Part shown: one piece after another, positions 17,355 through 24,821 of the stretch
Position numbering within the stretch: position 1 is the stretch's first letter
How the letters are laid out: every line of letters starts with the position of its first letter
Assembly: GCA_038893495.1 (NCBI GenBank)
Contig: JAWARJ010000001.1
Coordinates: 744,001 to 808,000, forward strand
Length of the DNA: 64,000 nucleotides
Reading direction: 5' to 3'
Origin: Thermoproteus sp.
GTDB lineage: Archaea > Thermoproteota > Thermoprotei > Thermoproteales > Thermoproteaceae
Notes under the pieces: generated by a model
The model's database searches: none
What the model was told of the DNA's origin: nothing
Seen by the model: only the letters and a program-made list of their open reading frames with translations
Position numbers and translations under genes: made by a program

Positions 17355-17732
17355 ATGGAGTCTGTCCTCGGGCCGGTTCTCGATGAATCTCTGGAGATAG
17401 TCTTGAAGAAAGTTGAAAGGGGAGAGAAGCTCAAGACCGAAGACCTATTCCTCTTGACTCTCGCAATGGTGAGGGAACAGAACCGGCGTATAGACGAAAC
17501 CAACAAGAGGATTGACGAGGTCTTTCGGCAACTGAGCCAACGCATCGATGAGACGAACAAGCGTATAGACGCCCTTGCGGAGCAGTTGAATAGGCGTATA
17601 GATGAAACTAACAAGAGGATAGACGAGACGAATAGGTTGATTGTGGAGCTTCAGAAGGTGATGGTGGAGAACCAAAAGATCCTTCTGGAAATCCACAAGT
17701 CGATACTGGAGGCCCTAAAGCAGAGGCAGTAG
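17355..17732 (+). CDS. RIDETNK heptad-repeat coiled-coil protein, copy 1
   Basis: This 125-residue protein begins MESVLGPVLDESLEIVLKKV, continues with a conserved KLKTEDLFLLTLA segment, then a coiled coil built of the 7-residue unit RIDETNK. Ile occupies one core position, Thr the other. It ends with a conserved helix ELQKVMVENQKILLEIHKSI. It is the shortest of four paralogues in the window; the ends are constant and only the number of heptads differs. No catalytic residues, signal peptide or membrane helix are present. I start it at ATG 17355, which aligns with the paralogues. The function is unknown. An ATPase gene (17985-19013) lies 252 nt downstream in convergent orientation. Confidence 0.8.
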   Translation: MESVLGPVLDESLEIVLKKVERGEKLKTEDLFLLTLAMVREQNRRIDETNKRIDEVFRQLSQRIDETNKRIDALAEQLNRRIDETNKRIDETNRLIVELQKVMVENQKILLEIHKSILEALKQRQ

Positions 17733-17984
17733 GCGGCCTATAGCTCCGCTCGCCGCGGCGCCCAGCCCGCCGGAACTGCGTAGAGAGGCCTACGATCTCC
17801 GCGCGGAGCGCCGTAGGGATGTATGTCGCCAAGCGCCGCAGATCCCGGCCTTGAGCCCCGCGAGGGACTGCCCGCAAGCCCAAGGGATCATTGGACGCGT
17901 CCCCGCGGCCACTCGAGCCGTTGTCCCGCGAGGTTCTCCGAGGCGGCCTTAGGCCGAGGTCCCCAGGGGGTGGGCTGAGTCGGC

Positions 17985-19013
17985 TTAACCCATCAGCGCC
18001 CTCCTCACCGCCTCCCTATGGAGGGGCGTCTGCCAGGCGTAGTACTTCCCCACTCCCAGCTCGGGGTCCCTCTCGGGGGGCGGCGCGTCGACCCAGAGGT
18101 ATTCTTCGCGGTATTCCGTGATTCTTGCCACTAGGTTTAGCTCTATCAACTTGTTGACTAACGTCTCCGCCCTGCGCATCTCTTCAAGTAGGACGTCGGG
18201 GTCGTCCAGAGCTCTTCTCAGCACCTCCCTACCCTCGGGCAGGCCCCCCACGAGGTCGCCCACGCCCCGCTCGGCGGCTAGGACCTTAACCACCTTCTCC
18301 GCATCCCACCCAACCTTGTGCAACAGTTCTAAGTATCGCGGATTCCCCCCAGTCCACCTCCAGACCTCGTCGAAGGGCGGCTTTTCGCCGGGTAGCAGGT
18401 CGTATAGCTGGCGGAAGCCCTCTTTCGGCATGTTCCACATGGCTCTTATCAACGCCCAGCTGTGTCTGCCGACCTTGCGCCTAGTCACCCCCTCGCTCGA
18501 CGCCACCACGATGACTATCTTCTCGTATTTAACAGAGGGGTACTCTATCATATTCAAAAACTGCTTTACGAGGAGCTCTGCCTTGTCTAGGCCGATTGCT
18601 TGAAATACGTCGTCGGCGAGGACGGCAATCTTTTTGTTTCTGCCCCTCTTCACAACGCGGTACAGCGCCTCGACGGCCACGTCGATAAGCGCGCTGGCGT
18701 CGTTAAGGGGGTTGGGGAGCCTCCTCGCGGCCTCTCTTACTATCTCCTTGACGAAGTCCTTGAGGTCCTCTGTGTACAGCAATTTCTCCTCCTCCCTCGC
18801 GAGGGGGCTGACGTACGTCACCGAGTAGCCCCTTTCCCTTAGTACCTCCACCGCCTGTTTGAGCAACGCCGACTTGCCGCATCCCTCGGGCCCGTATATG
18901 ACGATGGGGAAGCGTGTCCCCTCTTCGGCCAGCTCTTCGAACTGCCTTATTGCCGTCTCTCGGTCTACGAACTCTACCTCGCGGCTGGCGAATTGAAGCT
19001 TGACGCGCCTCAC
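17985..19013 (-). CDS. Archaeal ATPase_2/STAND-type NTPase, copy A
   Basis: This 342-residue protein has Walker A YGPEGCGKS (40-48), Walker B IAVLADDVF (129-137), a sensor-like segment ASSEGVTRR (171-179) and the WRWTGGNPRYLE motif typical of archaeal ATPase_2 (PF01637) proteins. The C-terminal region is winged-helix-like and ends in WQTPLHREAVRRA. It is a close paralogue of the ATPase at 21330-22361, almost residue for residue over the first half and the extreme C-terminus. The GTG start at 19013 sits about 22 nt from a TATA-like CATATAAATGG. Its cellular role is unknown; such ATPases are expanded in Crenarchaeota and often sit with accessory proteins, here coiled-coil genes on both sides. 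Confidence 0.85.
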   Translation of the reverse strand: MRRVKLQFASREVEFVDRETAIRQFEELAEEGTRFPIVIYGPEGCGKSALLKQAVEVLRERGYSVTYVSPLAREEEKLLYTEDLKDFVKEIVREAARRLPNPLNDASALIDVAVEALYRVVKRGRNKKIAVLADDVFQAIGLDKAELLVKQFLNMIEYPSVKYEKIVIVVASSEGVTRRKVGRHSWALIRAMWNMPKEGFRQLYDLLPGEKPPFDEVWRWTGGNPRYLELLHKVGWDAEKVVKVLAAERGVGDLVGGLPEGREVLRRALDDPDVLLEEMRRAETLVNKLIELNLVARITEYREEYLWVDAPPPERDPELGVGKYYAWQTPLHREAVRRALMG

Positions 19014-19851
19014 GTTTTGTCTTTATCCCATTTATATGTGCTGTATGCGGCCGTGGCTTCCCCGCCGCCCGCGCGCCGCCGTGTTGGCCGAGCGGACGCC
19101 CGGTTCGGCGTTGGGCCGCTGCGGCTTCTGGCGGGCCTTCTGTAGGGTGGCGTACGCCGGCTCGGCCTTTGTCGGCTGTCTCGCCTGTGCGGCTTTGTTT
19201 TCGATGTCATGACTACCTGCCGGTGGCCGTCGGCTAATTTACGGCCGCTTGGGCTCCTTTCGTTGGGTCGCCGTCGTGGGGCAGATGGCATTACGTTGAG
19301 GGGTGTTTAGTAGGGTGTGGCCCGTGCCGCCAGTAGTCGACCGGGTCTTGAGCTGTTGGAATAGGTTAAGGGGGCTGAAGTCTCGGCGATTTTGGCGTTT
19401 TTAAATCGGCGCGGTTAACCGACTGCGTCAAGGAGTATGCAGGCGGGTTGGCGGTTGCATGAGGGGGTAGGCGAAATGGACAAAAAATGGCCTCGAGTGG
19501 ACGAATTGGAGTTGGGAGTCGTGGTGGGGAGCTAGAAGCTCCTCTTCGAAATGCACCAGATCCAGGCGGTTGGGTAAAGTGCGCGGTCGGTCCAAGCGGA
19601 TGGGTCCGCTTCCTGTGCCGACAGCGTTGGACGGAGACCTCCCGTCATTGTTAGCGCCGCCGCGTCCACCCATCGCTCCCCGAGGGGGCTGGACCGGCGG
19701 CCTTCTTATCTCCGGCGCTCCGTATGACTCCATGGCGAACTCCACGGCCGCTAGCGGTCGGGCCAAGCCTTCGCCGGACTCACGCCGCGGGGCCTCGCTA
19801 CACAGGCGTTGCCTGCGGCGTGTCAGTTATTTATATAGGCCATAATGCTAC
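19014..19851. other. Long gene-poor stretch within the repeat region
   Basis: About 840 nt have no convincing gene. A TATA-like TTTTTAAATC (about 19398) precedes a 32-codon frame at 19437-19535 (begins MQAGWRLHEGVGEMDKKWPR). It is too short to judge and has no relative in the window. The last 85 nt (19767-19851) repeat the upstream region of the coiled-coil gene at 17355. The remainder looks like eroded sequence. Confidence 0.4.
19822..19841 (+). promoter_or_regulatory. Repeated promoter element, copy 2
   Basis: It is identical over 20 nt to 17322-17341, with the TATA centre about 22 nt upstream of the GTG at 19855 that aligns with the conserved ESVLGPVL start. Similarity continues on both sides: the downstream spacer (CATAATGCTAC) is shared with the copy at 23250-23263. 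Confidence 0.65.
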
Positions 19852-20361
19852 GTGGTGGAGTCGGTCCTCGGCCCGGTCCTCGACAAGTCTCTGGAGGTAG
19901 TCCTCAAGAAAGTGGAGAAGGGCGAAAAGCTCAAGACCGAAGACCTATTCCTCCTCACAATCGCCGTCCTAAGGGAGCAGAACCGGCGAATAGACGAAAC
20001 CAACAAACGCATCGACGCTGTCGTGGGGCAGATGGCAGAGCTACATAGGCGTATCGACGAGACTAACAGGAGGATAGACGAAGTCTTTCAGCAATTGAGC
20101 CAACGTATCGACGAGACAAATAAGAGGATTGATGCCCTCGCTGAGCAGTTGAATAGGCGTATCGACGAGACGAATAAACGTATTGACGAGACTAACAAGA
20201 GGATCGACGCGCTTCAAGCGAGGCTCGACGAGATGAACAAGTTGATTATGGAGCTTCAGAAGGTGATGGTTGAGAACCAGAAGATACTCATGGAGATGAA
20301 CAAAACCCTCATGGACATACACGCCTCAATACTGGCGGCGCTGGCCGGCAGGAAGCCTTAG
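19852..20361 (+). CDS. RIDETNK heptad-repeat coiled-coil protein, copy 2
   Basis: This 169-residue paralogue of the protein at 17355 has the same N-terminal ESVLGPVLDKSLEVVLKKV and KLKTEDLFLLT segments. A longer array of RIDETNK-type heptads (about residues 45-125) is interrupted by VVGQMAELH and VFQQLSQ spacers. The C-terminus differs, ending MNKTLMDIHASILAALAGRK. The whole protein is predicted to be one long, highly charged coiled coil, probably an oligomer. GTG 19852 and GTG 19855 are both possible starts; promoter spacing favours 19855. The PaREP1-ATPase operon follows about 390 nt downstream in the same direction. Confidence 0.8.
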   Translation: MVESVLGPVLDKSLEVVLKKVEKGEKLKTEDLFLLTIAVLREQNRRIDETNKRIDAVVGQMAELHRRIDETNRRIDEVFQQLSQRIDETNKRIDALAEQLNRRIDETNKRIDETNKRIDALQARLDEMNKLIMELQKVMVENQKILMEMNKTLMDIHASILAALAGRKP

Positions 20362-20754
20362 TGACGTCGGAAGCCTCCGGCGGTGCTGTCGGGGCCTTTT
20401 TGTGGGCCCGGGCGCCCGTAGAGGCGCCGCGTTGGAGGCCAGTAGCCCGGCCCCTCTCGGAGTAAAGCCGAGCGGGGGCATCGGCCGTCGGAACGGGCTC
20501 GCCGCTTGGGTCGACGGGCGGCTCGCCGCTCGCCACGCGATCTGCGCCCTTCCGCATGCGGCCCACGGGGCCGTCGCGGCGACAAGTATCTCGCCGACGG
20601 CGTCCGGCTAGTGAAGCGATTGAATGCCAAAGGCGACGATTGCGCCAAGCCCGACGGCTCGCGTTGGCGAGCATGGAAGGCAACGGCGCCTTGGCGGGTT
20701 GCCGATTCACTACTACGTTGCCGCCGATGGTGCTTTTAAATTGTGACTAATGAT
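20362..20754. other. Intergenic GC-rich stretch before the PaREP1 operon
   Basis: Nothing protein-like is visible here on either strand. Just after the coiled-coil gene, GGGGCCTTTTTGTGGGCCC at about 20391-20409 could act as a terminator (short GC-rich arms around a T-run). The stretch ends in the TATA-like GCTTTTAAATTG (about 20728-20739) that drives the PaREP1 gene. Confidence 0.4.
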
Positions 20755-21333
20755 ATGGACGTGTACGAGGCTGTTGAGAGGCCGCTCCCAAAGCCTACGG
20801 CGGAGGAATACGCCTCTGCTAGGCTGTTAGAGGCTCTTGTGGAGTCTAAATTGGCGTTGGAGTTCCTCGAGAGGGGGCTGGTGAGGAACGCCGCCGGTAA
20901 GGTCTTCCAGGCCTGGAGAGCCGTCTTGGCGGCTCTTTTGAGGCTGGAGCTCGACAGGCTTAAGGCCGTCGCCAAAGACGAGGAGGAGAGGAAGTGGCTA
21001 GAGGAGAAGGCGGTCCCTAGGGTGCCGACGACGAGAATGGTGCCGCTGTCTCTAATGCTTGAGGCATTGGGCTATGGCGACGTTTCATTCATAACCGCCG
21101 TCGCGTTGGACCTCCACGACTATCAGTACAACGGCCCCGACCCAGACATGGCCCTCTCTAAATATAGGTCGAGAGGAGAGGCCGCGAGGGCCGTCTTGAG
21201 CCTAGTCAGGGCTGTGGCCAGATATGCGGAGTCCCTAAGGGCGAGGGCCAAATGGACGGAGGAGCACGAAAAGGCGCTGGGAGAGCTGTCGACGTCGCTA
21301 CGCGAGACGGCCAAGAGCCTCCAGCCGCGATGA
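20755..21333 (+). CDS. PaREP1-family protein (HEPN-like helical bundle)
   Basis: This 192-residue all-helical protein contains SARLLEALVESKLALEFLER followed by GLVRNAAGKVFQAWRAVLAAL, the signature of the PaREP1/PaREP8 repeat family first known from Pyrobaculum. The family is, as I recall, related to HEPN-type helical bundles, some of which are RNases or nucleotidyltransferase partners; no R-x4-H motif is obvious to me. I start it at ATG 20755, 22 nt from the TATA centre, rather than GTG 20743. Its stop TGA overlaps the ATG of the ATPase that follows (ATGA), so the two products are made together. The pairing of a HEPN-like protein with a STAND-type ATPase suggests a two-component toxin- or defence-like module, which is an inference. 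Confidence 0.75.
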   Translation: MDVYEAVERPLPKPTAEEYASARLLEALVESKLALEFLERGLVRNAAGKVFQAWRAVLAALLRLELDRLKAVAKDEEERKWLEEKAVPRVPTTRMVPLSLMLEALGYGDVSFITAVALDLHDYQYNGPDPDMALSKYRSRGEAARAVLSLVRAVARYAESLRARAKWTEEHEKALGELSTSLRETAKSLQPR

Positions 21334-22361
21334 GACGCGCCAAGCTCCAATTCGCCGGGCGGGAGGTAGAGTTTGTCGATAGAGAGACCGCAATAAGGCA
21401 GTTCGAAGAGCTGGCAGAAAAGGGGACATATGTAGTACACGTCGTGTACGGCCCCGAGGGCTGCGGCAAGTCTGCTCTTTTGAGGCAGGGCATGGAGGTG
21501 CTTAGGGAGCGCGGCTACTCCGTTACGTACGTCAGTCCTCTTGCTGTGAAAGAGAGCGACCGCTTGCTGTACACCGAGGACTTGGTAGAGGCCGTCAAGG
21601 AGGTTTTGGGCGAGGTTGTGAGTAGAATTCCGGATCCCTTCAACAACGCCCGCGTGTTGATGGATATCGCCGTAGAGGCTTTGTACCGCGCCGTGAAGAG
21701 GGGGAGGAACAAGAGGATTGCGGTGTTGGTGGACGACGTCTTCCAAGCCATCGGCCTAGACAAGGCAGAGCTCCTCGTAAAGCAGTTTCTAAACATGATC
21801 GAATACCCATCGATAAAGTACGACAAAATTGTCGTCGTAATGGCGTCTAGTGAGGGCGTAACGAGGAGGGGGGTCGGCAGGCATAGATGGGCCTATTTGT
21901 TCATCATGCGGAACATGCCGCGCGAAGGCTTTAGGCGGCTATACGACCTCCTGCCCGGCGAGAAGCCCCCCTTCGAGGAAGTCTGGAGGTGGACCGGCGG
22001 GAACCCAAAGGCCCTTGAGATGTTGTATGAGGCCGGTTGGGATATGGACAGAGTGGTGGAGCGGATGGCCCTATCGCGCGGGCTCGTATCAGGCTTGGCG
22101 CAACTGGGCGACGCGGAGAGGGAAGTCCTCGCCGAGGCCCTGGAGGACCCGGACGCCCTGTTGAGGAGGATCAGAGAAGCGCCGGGCCTAGCGGAGAGGC
22201 TGACAGAGCTCAACCTAATAGTGGAGATATACCACAGAGAGCCATACCTCTGGGTCGACCAGCCCCCGCCCGAGAGGGACCTCGAGCTGGGCATCGGGAA
22301 GTACTACGCCTGGCAGACCCCCCTCCATAGAGAGGCTGTGAGGAGGGCGCTGACAAGCTGA
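21330..22361 (+). CDS. Archaeal ATPase_2/STAND-type NTPase, copy B
   Basis: This 343-residue paralogue of the ATPase at 17985-19013 has Walker A YGPEGCGKS (40-48), Walker B IAVLVDDVF, sensor-like ASSEGVTRR, the GGNPKALE motif and the C-terminal WQTPLHREAVRRA. The frame is open 78 nt further upstream, but I start at ATG 21330. That start aligns with copy A (both begin MRR.KLQFA.REVEFVDRET) and overlaps the PaREP1 stop by four bases. The two ATPases differ mainly in the C-terminal helical region (about residues 225-300), the usual place for partner specificity. It is convergent with coiled-coil copy 3. Confidence 0.85.
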   Translation: MRRAKLQFAGREVEFVDRETAIRQFEELAEKGTYVVHVVYGPEGCGKSALLRQGMEVLRERGYSVTYVSPLAVKESDRLLYTEDLVEAVKEVLGEVVSRIPDPFNNARVLMDIAVEALYRAVKRGRNKRIAVLVDDVFQAIGLDKAELLVKQFLNMIEYPSIKYDKIVVVMASSEGVTRRGVGRHRWAYLFIMRNMPREGFRRLYDLLPGEKPPFEEVWRWTGGNPKALEMLYEAGWDMDRVVERMALSRGLVSGLAQLGDAEREVLAEALEDPDALLRRIREAPGLAERLTELNLIVEIYHREPYLWVDQPPPERDLELGIGKYYAWQTPLHREAVRRALTS

Positions 22362-22725
22362 GCCGACTCGCCCGCCCCCTAAGGTAGCCGCGAGGAACCT
22401 GCGGGACGGCCGTTCGAGAGGGCCGCTAAAGGCTGGCGAGGCCCTTCGGGCCTGCGGACAAGCCCTTGCGGAGCTCCAAGCCGGGACCGGCGGAAGGCGA
22501 GGGCCGCCGTAGGGAGCTCGCGTCGGCACTGAGGCATCCGTCCGGTCGGCTGAGGCGCGGCGGGCGCCTCGGGCATATACAATGCATGCCGAAATCCGCA
22601 ACGCCGAGCTGTTATCGGAGAGCACATACCCGTAATTGCAACGGTAAGCCTCTCTACACGGTTCAGACAGCGCGCGCCGCGTCGAGTGGGGCTGTCGGCC
22701 GGGCGGCTACTCTCGACGCGACGGC
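22362..22725. other. Gene-free spacer between convergent ATPase B and coiled-coil copy 3
   Basis: This is about 364 nt of GC-rich sequence. No frame on either strand looks protein-like, and no repeat or hairpin with a T-run was recognised. Confidence 0.4.
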
Positions 22726-23253
22726 CTATTGCCTCTGCTTTAGGGCCTCCAATATCGACTTATGTATCTCTAGGAGGATCTTTTGGTTTTCCACCATGAC
22801 CTTCTGGAGCTCCATAATCAACTTGTTCATCTCGTCAAGCCTAGCCTGAAGCCCATCAATACGCTTATTCGTCTCGTCGATACGCCCATTCAACTGCTCC
22901 GCAAGGGCGTCTATACGCTTGTTCGTCTCATCTATCCTCTTATTGGTCTCATCGATGCGTTGGCTTAACTGCTGAAATACGTTGTCGATCCTCTTGTTTA
23001 TTGCGTCGAGCTGTTCGTACACCGCATCGATACGCTTATTAGTCTCGTCGATCCTCTTGTTGGTCTCGTCGATGCGCCTGTTCGTATCGTCTATCCGCTT
23101 ATTCGTCTCATCGATACGTCGGTTCTGTTCCCTCAGCATTGCTAGTGTCAGGAGGAATAGGTCTTCTGTCTTCAACTTCTCGCCCCTCTCAACTTTCTTT
23201 AGCACTATCTCCAGAGACTTGTCGAGGACTGGGCCGAGGACGGACTCCACCAT
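22726..23253 (-). CDS. RIDETNK heptad-repeat coiled-coil protein, copy 3
   Basis: This 175-residue protein is the longest of the four paralogues. It has the same N-terminus (ESVLGPVLDKSLEIVLKKVE) and the same C-terminus as copy 1 (ENQKILLEIHKSILEALKQR). In between are about ten heptads, including runs of RIDETNKRIDDTNRRIDETN, plus the spacers VYEQLDAIN and VFQQLSQ. At the DNA level the heptads are 21-bp in-frame repeats with synonymous differences. Start ATG 23253 (or the next codon, GTG 23250). It is preceded by the same 20-bp promoter element as copies 1 and 2. Confidence 0.8.
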   Translation of the reverse strand: MVESVLGPVLDKSLEIVLKKVERGEKLKTEDLFLLTLAMLREQNRRIDETNKRIDDTNRRIDETNKRIDETNKRIDAVYEQLDAINKRIDNVFQQLSQRIDETNKRIDETNKRIDALAEQLNGRIDETNKRIDGLQARLDEMNKLIMELQKVMVENQKILLEIHKSILEALKQRQ

Positions 23254-23263
23254 GTAGCATTAT

Positions 23264-23283
23264 GGCCTATATAAATAACTGAC
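23264..23283 (-). promoter_or_regulatory. Repeated promoter element, copy 3
   Basis: The reverse complement reads GTCAGTTATTTATATAGGCC, identical to the elements at 17322 and 19822, and stands at the same distance from the coiled-coil start. Upstream of it the flank is not shared with the other two copies. Confidence 0.65.
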
Positions 23284-23658
23284 GCGGTTGAACTGGCCGG
23301 AGTCGGGCCGTAGGGCCCGTCGGCGGGGCTACCGAAATCGCCGTGTGTAGGCCACCTCGGCCTTGTTGTTTTCAAATGTCGCGATGTCTCACTACTTTGG
23401 ACGTCGGCGACGCGTTCGTAGGGGCCGCGGTGGGCACATCGCCTGCCCTCCGAGCCTCGCGGCGGCCCGTTGAGCTCCACGGAGCCCTCTATGATGTAGA
23501 CCTCGCGCCGTTTATGGCATTCCGTAGGGGTAGGCCGGCGATCTTCAGGCCGTGGGCGCTCAACAGCAGAGGCGGTTCCCAAACGTCGCGCGGTCGCCGG
23601 CGGCCTCTGCGGCTCTTCGCGCGTGCATAACTTATAAGCTCCGCCCCAACTAACGTGA
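23284..23658. other. Intergenic stretch with possible coding traces
   Basis: A minus-strand frame around 23440-23530 reads REVYIIEGSVELNGPPRG, which looks protein-like, but it is short, has no start, and is surrounded by unlikely sequence; it may be an eroded gene. At the right end, AACTTATAAGCTC (about 23629-23641) is the TATA box of the DUF401 gene. Confidence 0.35.
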
Positions 23659-24804
23659 GTGTATCCGCTCTTTGCCTTCCTGGCGGCCGTGGCCTTGGTG
23701 GTCGGCGGGACGCTCTCGAGGAGGCTAGACGTGGCGGTTTCTCTGCCCTTGGCGGCGGCCCTCTACGGCGTCTTGACTTTGGGCCTTTCGGCGGGCTGGG
23801 CGACCCTCTCGGCTTTCAACTACTCTATGTTCGAAGTCCTCTCGTCGTTGGTTCTGGCCATGGCTCTTGGCTATTTGATGAGGTCTAGGCGCGAGTCTAT
23901 AGCCAGCGGCCTCACGGCGGTGGGGCCTAGGTTCGCCGCCTTCGCGATCCCAGCCGCCATAGGCCTACTGCCCATGCCGGGAGGGGCCTACATATCGGCG
24001 GTCGTGGCCGATCCTCTCTACGGCGAGATGGGCCTTAAGAGCCACGAGAGGACTTTCCTCAACTATTGGATGCGCCACATATGGATACCGGTCTGGCCTC
24101 TATTTCAGGGGGTCTTGATCACCTCGGCGGTCCTGTCGGTCCCGGTGTCTCGGGTGGTCTCTTGGTCTTGGCCAGCCAGCGTCGCCGCCGTCGTGGCGGG
24201 GGCGGCTGTGGGGCTCCCTCGGGTCAAGAGGGTCGGGGCCGGCGGGAGGGCTAGGGACCTCTTGTCCCTATGGCCTCTGGCCCTCGTTGCGGCCCTCTCC
24301 TCCATCCTGCCCATATACCTCGCCGTGTCGGCCGCCTTGGCCCTATTCGTGTTGGCCTATAGGGTCGGCGCCTCGGACGTCGCGGCGGCTTTCCGCTACG
24401 CCTTGACTCCCCGCATCCTTGCCATAATAGTCTCGTCGCTCGTCTTTTCGCAGTATATAGATGCCAGCGGGCTCAGCAGGCTTTTGGCCTCCAGCCTCGG
24501 CGGGGCCGCTGCCCTCGCGGCGTTCTCCATACCGTTCCTCATAGGCCTCGCCACGGGGGTGGAGTTCACCTTCGCCGGCCTGGCCTTCCCGCCTCTAAGC
24601 GCCCTGCTCCACGGCTATATGCTCTCTATAGCTTTCCTCGGCGGGTTCCTCGGCGTCATGTTGAGCCCCGCCCATAGCTGTTTCGTCTTGACTCTCGACT
24701 ACTATAAGGCCGAGGCGAGGGAGGTCTACGGGCTGTTGGTCAGAGCCGCTTTGGTCTCGGCGGCGGTCGCGGCGTCTCTATATCTACTGCTGGAGGCCCT
24801 TTAG
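23659..24804 (+). CDS. DUF401-family membrane transporter
   Basis: This 381-residue protein has about ten hydrophobic helices. The loop after helix four carries GLLPMPGGAYISA and the next cytoplasmic segment HERTFLNYWMRHIWIPVWPL; these are the diagnostic segments of DUF401 (PF04165), a family related to Na+/H+ or dicarboxylate (ArsB/NhaD-like) carriers. A second half-repeat contains GLATGVEFTFAGLAFPPLSA. The GTG start at 23659 is 25 nt from the TATA centre. The transported substrate is unknown. The PIN-ATPase gene follows 17 nt downstream but has its own TATA-like TTTATAT just before it. Confidence 0.8.
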   Translation: MYPLFAFLAAVALVVGGTLSRRLDVAVSLPLAAALYGVLTLGLSAGWATLSAFNYSMFEVLSSLVLAMALGYLMRSRRESIASGLTAVGPRFAAFAIPAAIGLLPMPGGAYISAVVADPLYGEMGLKSHERTFLNYWMRHIWIPVWPLFQGVLITSAVLSVPVSRVVSWSWPASVAAVVAGAAVGLPRVKRVGAGGRARDLLSLWPLALVAALSSILPIYLAVSAALALFVLAYRVGASDVAAAFRYALTPRILAIIVSSLVFSQYIDASGLSRLLASSLGGAAALAAFSIPFLIGLATGVEFTFAGLAFPPLSALLHGYMLSIAFLGGFLGVMLSPAHSCFVLTLDYYKAEAREVYGLLVRAALVSAAVAASLYLLLEAL

Positions 24805-24821
24805 GGAAAAGAATTTATATT

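Noticed and set aside
17500-17640. Short repeats resembling a CRISPR array
   Set aside because: The 21-bp units are contiguous, in frame and encode the RIDETNK heptad; there are no unique spacers.
17355-17732. Phage tail-fibre or DUF3782-type nuclease identity for the coiled-coil family
   Set aside because: Heptads with RIDE-like text occur in both, but here no nuclease or receptor-binding domain follows the coil, and no viral genes are nearby.
21252-21329. Longer N-terminus for ATPase B overlapping the PaREP1 gene
   Set aside because: The paralogue starts at the residue encoded at 21330, and the 26 extra residues have no counterpart.
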